Origin: Caldilinea sp.
Lineage (GTDB): Bacteria; Chloroflexota; Anaerolineae; Caldilineales; Caldilineaceae
Assembly: GCA_025055055.1 (NCBI GenBank)
Contig: JANWYX010000400.1
Coordinates: 1-14,241, forward strand
Length of the DNA stretch: 14,241 bases
Reading direction: 5' to 3'
Part shown: piece after piece, positions 1 to 14,241 of the stretch
Layout: every line of letters begins with the position of its first letter
Numbering within the stretch: the first letter of the stretch is position 1
Translations under genes and position numbers: made by a program
Notes under the pieces: model-generated
Told to the model about the DNA's origin: nothing
The model's input: the letters and a program-made list of their open reading frames with translations, nothing else
Database searches by the model: none

Positions 1-315
<315 letters not shown>

Positions 316-340
316 GCAGCCCTACAGTAAACCTACAAAT

Positions 341-376
341 GGTTCAGCCATCGCCGATGTAGGCGATGGCTGAACC
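341..376. terminator. Perfect 15-bp inverted repeat between convergent genes
   Basis: GGTTCAGCCATCGCC (341-355) is the exact reverse complement of 362-376, with a 6-nt loop GATGTA. It starts 26 bp after the katG stop and about 80 bp beyond the stop of the convergent oxidoreductase gene. It is not followed by a T-run on the plus strand, so it is either a T-poor terminator, a bidirectional RNA-stabilising hairpin or a REP-like element. Confidence 0.6.
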
Positions 377-454
377 GGTGCAGACAAGTTCAACTGCGGT
401 GATGCAAGACAGGCAACGTCGAAAAACTCACTCTATCTCCCTTGCACTCATTCC

Positions 455-2659
<2,205 letters not shown>

Positions 2660-2701
2660 ATTCGGTCTTCTCCTTGGTCAAAACTCCTATACCCCCTCTG
2701 C

Positions 2702-3320
2702 TTAGCCTTGGCTCTGTTGGGCTAACCTTTCGAGCAGGTCGCCGAGAGCCAGCGTCGCCGCCATTTCACGCATATATTGCCAGTCCAGCCGCTCGCCCTG
2801 CACAGCCGCCACGCCAAGCAAATCCTGCCAGGGGCGTTCAGATTGTTCGCCACCGAGACGATACCACTTCAGCTTGGCGAGGATGGTGTCTTCGGGGCTG
2901 GCGAAATACGCTGTGCGTTGTCCACTCTCATCTAGCGCCTGACGAATGGTGCGCGCAAACTGCGACCGGTCAAACGGATGATCTTTGGCAAGAAAGATGT
3001 CGACTTTATGCATGCGCACTCGAGAGATGGATGATGTTAAAACTGCTTCGTGATGCGACTGCATCAACAATCGCCGGCGGTGAGAGATAGAACTCATTTT
3101 GCAATTGCGCGATGAGGGCTGCAACGTACTCAGGCTGCAAATCTACCACCAGATGGCTGTCCAGCGTTGTGTGCGCCACGCCATGCATTGCACCGGCGAG
3201 CGAACCACCGATCAAGTAGGGCAGCCCCAGCGATTCAAGCACGCCAATCACGCGCGCAGTTGCCTGCATGAGTACATGGTCCATCATTGCCTCATCCGAA
3301 AAACGGAATGAAGGCTCCAT
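2702..3320 (-). pseudogene. Nucleotidyltransferase-fold gene broken by a 4-bp duplication
   Basis: Two frames together give one recognisable protein. The N-terminal part runs from ATG 3320 (MEPSFRFSDE...) through LGLPYLIGGSLAGAMHG to SSFNIIHLSSAHA and stops at 3006. The C-terminal part resumes one frame over as KVDIFLAKDHPFDRSQFAR ... SPEDTILAKLKWYRLGGE to 2702. The join is ATGCATGC (3008-3015), a tandem ATGC duplication. Removing one unit restores S-S-A-H-K-V-D-I-F, the usual continuity of this family. The expected catalytic D-x-D after the GGS motif reads D-S-H, so the second metal-binding Asp is also lost. The family resembles AbiEii-like/DUF6036 nucleotidyltransferases. ATG 3287 is an alternative start. 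The remnant sits between mttB and the Mo enzyme and has no obvious role in methyl transfer. A programmed frameshift is possible but less likely. Confidence 0.7.
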
Positions 3321-3495
3321 TGGGTGAGGCTCGACGCCTGCCGGATACACAGCGTCGGCCAGTTGGGCGCCTAGAAAAAGCGCCGCCGATGAGATCGGTC
3401 ACTAAGCGCAGACGCTGCACTGGCGTCTTTCGGCGCAGCAGATCGAGCAATCTGCGCTCTGCATCGGACGTCGTATCCCTAAAGGGTTGCGCCAA
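3321..3495 (-). pseudogene. Remnant of the small gene that precedes such nucleotidyltransferases
   Basis: A TTG start at 3495 has AAGGA 6-7 nt upstream (3502-3506) and lies 14 bp after the mttB stop. It reads A-Q-P-F-R-D-T-T-S-D-A-E-R-R-L-L-D-L-L-R-R-K, then TPVQRLRLVTDLI. Near 3376-3386 the plausible protein continues in the next frame as ALFLGAQLADAVYP. That second frame then runs without a stop into the nucleotidyltransferase N-terminus. Small proteins beginning like this (acidic start, LLRRKTPxQRLxLxxDL) commonly sit directly upstream of this nucleotidyltransferase type. That is recalled knowledge and was not searched. The frame as written ends at 3292 with an Arg-rich, unconserved tail. 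This supports decay of the whole two-gene unit, though a short intact but odd protein cannot be excluded. Confidence 0.4.
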
Positions 3496-3509
3496 CGCTC
3501 GTCCTTGTG

Positions 3510-4991
<1,482 letters not shown>

Positions 4992-5109
4992 AATCCACCT
5001 TGATTCGGTAACTTATATTACACAGTTCGGTGAAACCTTCTCGTAAATTACAACTGTTCGGGAGGCTGCGCTTCCTCGCATGCCCTCAGACCTTGCAGTC
5101 TATTAAGAG

Positions 5110-5130
5110 CCTACCGCTGCGAGCCGCACC
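5110..5130. repeat. 21-bp direct repeat, copy 1
   Basis: The 21 bases beginning CCTACCGCTGCG are identical to 5190-5210. The copies are 80 bp apart and bracket a GC-rich palindrome, so the unit looks like a dispersed intergenic repeat. Confidence 0.8.
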
Positions 5131-5146
5131 TACGGCGCTCCCTTCT

Positions 5147-5174
5147 CCCCCTCTCCCAAGGCTGGGAGAGGGGG
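5147..5174. repeat. REP-like GC-rich palindrome
   Basis: CCCCCTCTCCCA (5147-5158) pairs perfectly with TGGGAGAGGGGG (5163-5174) around a 4-nt AGGC loop. Palindromes of the form CCCTCTCCCA/TGGGAGAGGG followed by a G-rich tail (here continuing to about 5188) are frequent dispersed intergenic elements in high-GC bacteria, as recalled and not searched. It lies between the two 21-bp direct repeats. Confidence 0.65.
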
Positions 5175-5189
5175 GCCAGGGGGTGAGGA

Positions 5190-5210
5190 CCTACCGCTGC
5201 GAGCCGCACC
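5190..5210. repeat. 21-bp direct repeat, copy 2
   Basis: Second exact copy of 5110-5130, directly after the G-rich tail of the palindrome. Confidence 0.8.
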
Positions 5211-5233
5211 CACCCTCATTGCTGCGTAACGTC

Positions 5234-5267
<34 letters not shown>

Positions 5268-5450
5268 AAGCGAAGATCAACCGGAAATTTTTGCGTTTTT
5301 CCGAGCGAATTCCGCTCCGAACAAATTGGGTCTCTATGGAACAAGACGCGCTGGAGGGAAACCGAGGGAGAAAGAATGCGGAGTGCCCTTTTGTTCTGAC
5401 GAGCAACGTGTAAGAATAAAGACGTGGAAACAGCAAATCGCTTCCGACAA

Positions 5451-5476
5451 AGGCGAGCGCATTGTAGCGCTCGCCT
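5451..5476 (-). terminator. Hairpin after the corrinoid protein gene
   Basis: AGGCGAGCGC (5451-5460) and GCGCTCGCCT (5467-5476) are perfect reverse complements around a 6-nt loop. On the minus strand the hairpin begins 12 nt after the corrinoid gene stop codon and is followed by TTTG, only a very short T-tract. The position favours a terminator for the ramA-corrinoid transcript. The form (long perfect stem, 6-nt loop, few T) resembles the hairpin at 341-376. Confidence 0.6.
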
Positions 5477-5487
5477 GCCACGACGCC

Positions 5488-6177
<690 letters not shown>

Positions 6178-6220
6178 GCTCTCTTCTCCGGGCAATCCAG
6201 GACATCAACAATTCAAGCCT

Positions 6221-8242
<2,022 letters not shown>

Positions 8243-8283
8243 TCCCAAAACTCTGACGAATCTCGAAATCCATTGCTCAAGCA

Positions 8284-8312
8284 ATCATAAACGATCCCCA
8301 TTGAAATCGAAA
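8284..8312 (-). promoter_or_regulatory. Candidate promoter of the ramA-corrinoid operon
   Basis: On the minus strand, TATGAT (8284-8289) matches the -10 consensus at 5 of 6 bases. At a 17-bp spacing the -35 position (8307-8312) reads TTTCGA, a poor match. The predicted transcript start near 8277 gives a leader of about 35 nt to ATG 8242, which supports that start codon. Confidence 0.4.
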
Positions 8313-8402
8313 CTTGAGCGACGCCAGGAAGCGCATCCTCGTTTCAAGGCGCGCAAAACACAGTTTAGTCGATCAAGAGACGGAAGGCCTGCGATCGAGT
8401 TC

Positions 8403-8942
<540 letters not shown>

Positions 8943-8988
8943 GCTTTCCCTCACAAGCGCTTAAAGTTTCCACAAATTCATGCTGCTC

Positions 8989-8997
8989 TGCTACACT
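8989..8997 (+). promoter_or_regulatory. Possible extended -10 for the amidohydrolase gene
   Basis: TGC-TACACT matches an extended -10 (TGn plus 4 of 6 bases). No good -35 is seen. The start site would fall near 9004, leaving a leader of about 80 nt. It lies in the 141-bp divergent region between the SelL-like gene and the amidohydrolase. No clear promoter for the SelL-like gene was found. Confidence 0.22.
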
Positions 8998-9083
8998 CAC
9001 GCTAGCAACCGCTGCAACCAAACGTCTGTGTGCAATCTTCGATAATCGCTATGCGTACCAAGCATCAAGAAACGCGAGTCACC

Positions 9084-10739
<1,656 letters not shown>

Positions 10740-10774
10740 AAAGAACGTTCACCTTGCCGGCATGGCTTCCCATC

Positions 10775-10865
10775 GTCACGCCTTCGGCGCAACATGACCA
10801 TCTACCCCAAACCGATGTTGCCACGTAGGTCACGTCTCCGGCGTGACATGGCCGTTTTCGGCATG
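10775..10865. terminator. Convergent-gene spacer with two imperfect repeats and two hairpins
   Basis: The 135-bp gap between the amidohydrolase stop and the MBL gene stop holds two related 27-bp units, 10775-10801 and 10829-10855, identical at 21 positions and 54 bp apart. The second contains GTCACG/CGTGAC (10829-10834 with 10842-10847). Next to it is CAT-[G]-GCCG-TTTT-CGGC-ATG (10847-10865). The location suggests a bidirectional terminator, but there are no clear T-tracts. Confidence 0.35.
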
Positions 10866-10874
10866 ACGCGACAG

Positions 10875-11588
<714 letters not shown>

Positions 11589-11631
11589 GGGATGGCGTCA
11601 ATCTTGTGGCGTTGGTCGGGTGAAGAAAAGT

Positions 11632-11927
11632 TTACCAGCTTAACCCAGGGCGCAGCTCGCCTTTGATGCTGCCTAGATGTCGAAGCCGCGCACGTGGATG
11701 ATCGACCGCAGCTTCGATCTCGCGCAGGGTCAGGCCGGTGACCTCGGCGAGATGCATCATGGTGCGGAAGTCTTCCTCGGTGATTTTAGCAATGCACTCG
11801 CGCTGCGCCTCGGTCAACTTGTAGCCGACCCCCATCAGCGAGGGATTTTCAAGCAAGGCGTCGCGACAGGCAGTGCAACGCCAGACATGCCCGATGATCA
11901 ATGCAAAATCCGAGACGCGCACGGTCA

Positions 11928-11928
<1 letters not shown>
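11632..11928 (-). CDS. Small Os1348/NHLP-like protein with a CxxC (function unknown)
   Basis: A 98-residue protein. The segment from about 7 to 60 (FALIIGHVWRCTACRDALLENP, then YKLTEAQRECIAKITEEDF) resembles the short alpha-helical modules of the Os1348/Nif11/NHLP clan, which usually read VWxDExFRxxLLxDP and then xLTxEExxAL. Here the position usually held by an acidic/aromatic stretch has C18-T-A-C21. The remainder (LAEVTGLTLREIEAAVDHPRARLRHLGS) is not recognised and does not look like a peptide core. ATG 11928 has GGAGAAAG 7-8 nt upstream inside the end of deoC, and the start overlaps the deoC stop as TGATG, so translation is probably coupled. The clan assignment is by eye. The gene itself is well supported. 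Confidence 0.72.
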
Positions 11929-12728
<800 letters not shown>

Positions 12729-12767
12729 CACTTCGTCACCCCGCCTCGGTTGTGTTTGTTCAAGCGC

Positions 12768-13442
12768 TCAGTTGGGTAGATATCCCTCGGGCGCCAGGTC
12801 GGCGTGTTGGACAATGCCAAAGGTGTTCAGCGGCCAGATGCGTAGCCACGCCTGGCCGACGACCAGGCTGCGATCGATCGGCCCAAAGACGCGGCTGTCG
12901 CTCGAATTAGGCCGATTGTCGCCCATTACAAAGAGCTGATTCTCGCCCACGACAAAGGGGCCGGCGTATTCGCCAGGAGGAATGGGGCGATGCGGATAGT
13001 CTTCAGGCAACGGCAGGCCGTTGACAAAGACCTTCTGATCGCGCACCTCCACTGTGTCGCCGGGGACGCCGATAACGCGTTTGATGTAGTCTTCTCTGGT
13101 GTTGCGTGGATTGTGGAAGACAATCACGTCCCCGCGTTTCGGTTCGCCAAACCAGTAGGCGATCTTGTTCACGAGCACGAACTGGCCTTCATAAAAGCTC
13201 GGCTCCATCGAGTGGTTCTCGATGCGATAGTTCTGAACCACCTGCCGGATCAGCAGAAAAATGATTAACGACAAGACGACGGTCTCGACGATCTCGCGCA
13301 CCATCGTCCAGCCGTAGGAAGGCTCATTTTTCGTAGCTTCGGCCTCAGCGCCTGCTTCGGATGTCAGTTGCAGGGACTCCATCGCTGCGGGGTCCGGCCG
13401 AAGGGCGTACAAATCTTCAGCGGATTTGGTCGATTCACTCAT
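12768..13442 (-). CDS. lepB: Signal peptidase I
   Basis: This 224-residue S26 membrane protease removes signal peptides from exported proteins. An unusually long acidic cytoplasmic N-terminus (about 1-45) is followed by one membrane segment (about 48-66: VREIVETVVLSLIIFLLIR). The active site lies outside the membrane: S78 in IENHSMEPSFYEG and K121 in DYIKRVIGVPGD. Box E is GDNRPNSSDSR. ATG 13442 has GGGTGG about 5 nt upstream and is preferred over the start at 13496. A single N-terminal anchor is the common type in Gram-positive and Chloroflexota-like bacteria. First gene of the likely lepB-deoC-orf98-MBL operon. Confidence 0.96.
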   Translation of the reverse strand: MSESTKSAEDLYALRPDPAAMESLQLTSEAGAEAEATKNEPSYGWTMVREIVETVVLSLIIFLLIRQVVQNYRIENHSMEPSFYEGQFVLVNKIAYWFGEPKRGDVIVFHNPRNTREDYIKRVIGVPGDTVEVRDQKVFVNGLPLPEDYPHRPIPPGEYAGPFVVGENQLFVMGDNRPNSSDSRVFGPIDRSLVVGQAWLRIWPLNTFGIVQHADLAPEGYLPN

Positions 13443-13538
13443 TCGCCACCCATATTTCGCTACGCAGTGTCGCCGATGTTGGCTTCGCTCGAGCAATCAG
13501 CATGAACATACTTCACCCTCGGCGAGACAACATACGCC

Positions 13539-13566
13539 ATTATAGCACCGTAGCCGCGGCGTTCAA
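13539..13566 (-). promoter_or_regulatory. Sigma-70-type promoter of lepB operon
   Basis: On the minus strand, TTGAAC (13561-13566), a 16-bp spacer and a perfect TATAAT (13539-13544) lie about 95 bp upstream of the lepB ATG. The predicted transcript start is near 13532. It is the best promoter in the window. Confidence 0.65.
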
Positions 13567-13664
13567 AGAAAAACGGCTTCCAGTCTATGGCAATCAGCCG
13601 CCCTTCATAAACGCAACCTTGGCGCATCTAATCCCCAATTACAGGATTTGCAATTGCATGGATA

Positions 13665-13687
13665 TATCCCAAATATCCCAATTGGGA
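13665..13687 (-). repeat. Inverted copy of the CCCAATTGGG element
   Basis: Read on the minus strand, these 23 bases match 13838-13860 at 22 of 23 positions. The core TATCCCAATTGGGATA (13674-13689) is a perfect 16-bp palindrome. Confidence 0.7.
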
Positions 13688-13822
13688 TAAATGATTCATC
13701 CAGTAAAAATATTAGGAACCCGTGAAAAATGGCGACCTTGCACGACCTTCGTAGTTTGGTCGAACTCCGTGACCCATGCCGACCATTGTTGCGCTTCGAC
13801 AATCAAGCCGTGTCATTCATCT

Positions 13823-13865
13823 GTGAGTATCAAAATTTCCCAATTGGGATATTTTGGATACTCAC
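13823..13865. repeat. Near-perfect 43-bp palindrome
   Basis: The arms GTGAGTATC...(13823) and ...GGATACTCAC (13865) pair through AAAAT/ATTTT to a central TCCCAATTGGGA (13838-13849), with one mismatch and one unpaired G. It contains the second copy of the element at 13665-13687. It could be a dispersed palindromic repeat, a protein-binding site or a small mobile-element relic. Confidence 0.7.
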
Positions 13866-13966
13866 GTTACGCAGTCCGGCGACTCGGTCGACGTCAGCGC
13901 TTGCGAATTCCTCTTCCCGTCACTCTGACCGCCGAAGGCGCTGCGAGAGCTTGGGCGAGATGGTTA

Positions 13967-14028
13967 ACCACCAAGACACAAAGACACTCAAAGCTTCGTG
14001 TTTCTTGGTGTCTTCGTGCCTTTGTGGT
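13967..14028. repeat. Long imperfect hairpin, dispersed-repeat type
   Basis: The 21 bases from 13967 (ACCACCAAGACACAAAGACA...) pair with 14008-14028 (...GTGCCTTTGTGGT) at 18 of 21 positions around a 20-nt loop. A-rich/T-rich arms built from CAAGACAC and GAAGACAC words are a recurrent intergenic repeat in several environmental phyla, by recall. Confidence 0.65.
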
Positions 14029-14241
14029 GACGTCTAGAGGGCTTGCCATCGCGTCGTGCGCAAGGATGGCGAGCTCGGCGGCTACCGATGGGGCCTCGCA
14101 CGCAAGCGGCGGCTGTTGGAGCGGGAGGGCGCCGGCGGATGGGCAGCTGCAAAATTTTGCTTGATTTCGTCGAGGAATCGTCATGCAAAAGGAGAAGAGT
14201 TGAAGTAAAAGAGTTCACAAGAAAGGTCTGCGCGACCGCCG

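Larger units (their letters stand above)
13567..14241. other. Gene-poor end region with palindromic repeats
   Basis: No frame here shows a recognisable protein. The longest open frame (13691-14164, plus) runs through the palindromes and has unprotein-like composition. The region holds two inverted copies of a TCCCAATTGGGA element and a long imperfect hairpin, annotated separately. No tRNA or rRNA is recognised. The last 75 bases have no visible start of a gene. Confidence 0.5.

Noticed and set aside
13735..13815. tRNA-like T-loop words (GGTCGAACTCC)
   Set aside because: No acceptor stem, D-arm or anticodon arm can be paired around it.
13691..14164. 157-codon plus-strand frame in the final spacer
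   Set aside because: It runs through the 43-bp palindrome and the long hairpin, has no RBS and no recognisable protein features.

Overview
The window is high-GC bacterial DNA with a dense set of genes, most of them on the minus strand. The gene set (a non-pyrrolysine MttB-type methyltransferase with a corrinoid protein and a RamA-like activator, a Mo-bis-MGD oxidoreductase, an Os1348/NHLP-like small protein, and a nucleotidyltransferase of a type common in Chloroflexota and Cyanobacteria) suggests a Chloroflexota-like organism. That assignment is an inference from gene content and was not tested.

Layout. 1-315 (+) is the 3' end of katG, followed by a perfect 15-bp hairpin. From 8242 down to 455 the minus strand carries a corrinoid methyl-transfer locus: ramA-like activator (6221-8242), corrinoid protein (5488-6177), a 0.5-kb spacer with repeats and hairpins, mttB-family methyltransferase (3510-4991), remnants of a nucleotidyltransferase pair broken by frameshifts (2702-3495), and a Mo-bis-MGD oxidoreductase (455-2659). 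The expected chemistry is that MttB demethylates a quaternary or tertiary amine onto Co(I) of the corrinoid protein, while the RamA-like protein reductively rescues Co(II). The second methyltransferase, which would move the methyl group on to tetrahydrofolate or another acceptor, is not in the window. The Mo enzyme is the unexplained partner.

The strongest single observation is at 8403-8942 (-). A SelL/AhpC-TSA_2-like thioredoxin-fold protein is continuous on both sides of an in-frame UGA that sits exactly where the first Cys of the CxxC motif belongs (F-G-UGA-P-F-C). This reads as a selenoprotein with a UxxC active site, and a start-codon search that treats UGA as stop would report only its C-terminal part. 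A metal-dependent amidohydrolase (9084-10739, +) is divergent from it.

13442 down to 10875 (-) looks like a four-gene operon: lepB (signal peptidase I, with a recognisable TTGAAC-16-TATAAT promoter), deoC, a 98-residue Os1348-like small protein translationally coupled to deoC through TGATG, and an MBL-fold hydrolase. The last ~0.7 kb (13567-14241) has no convincing gene, but it holds a near-perfect 43-bp palindrome, a related inverted copy of its core, and a long imperfect hairpin of the dispersed intergenic-repeat type.
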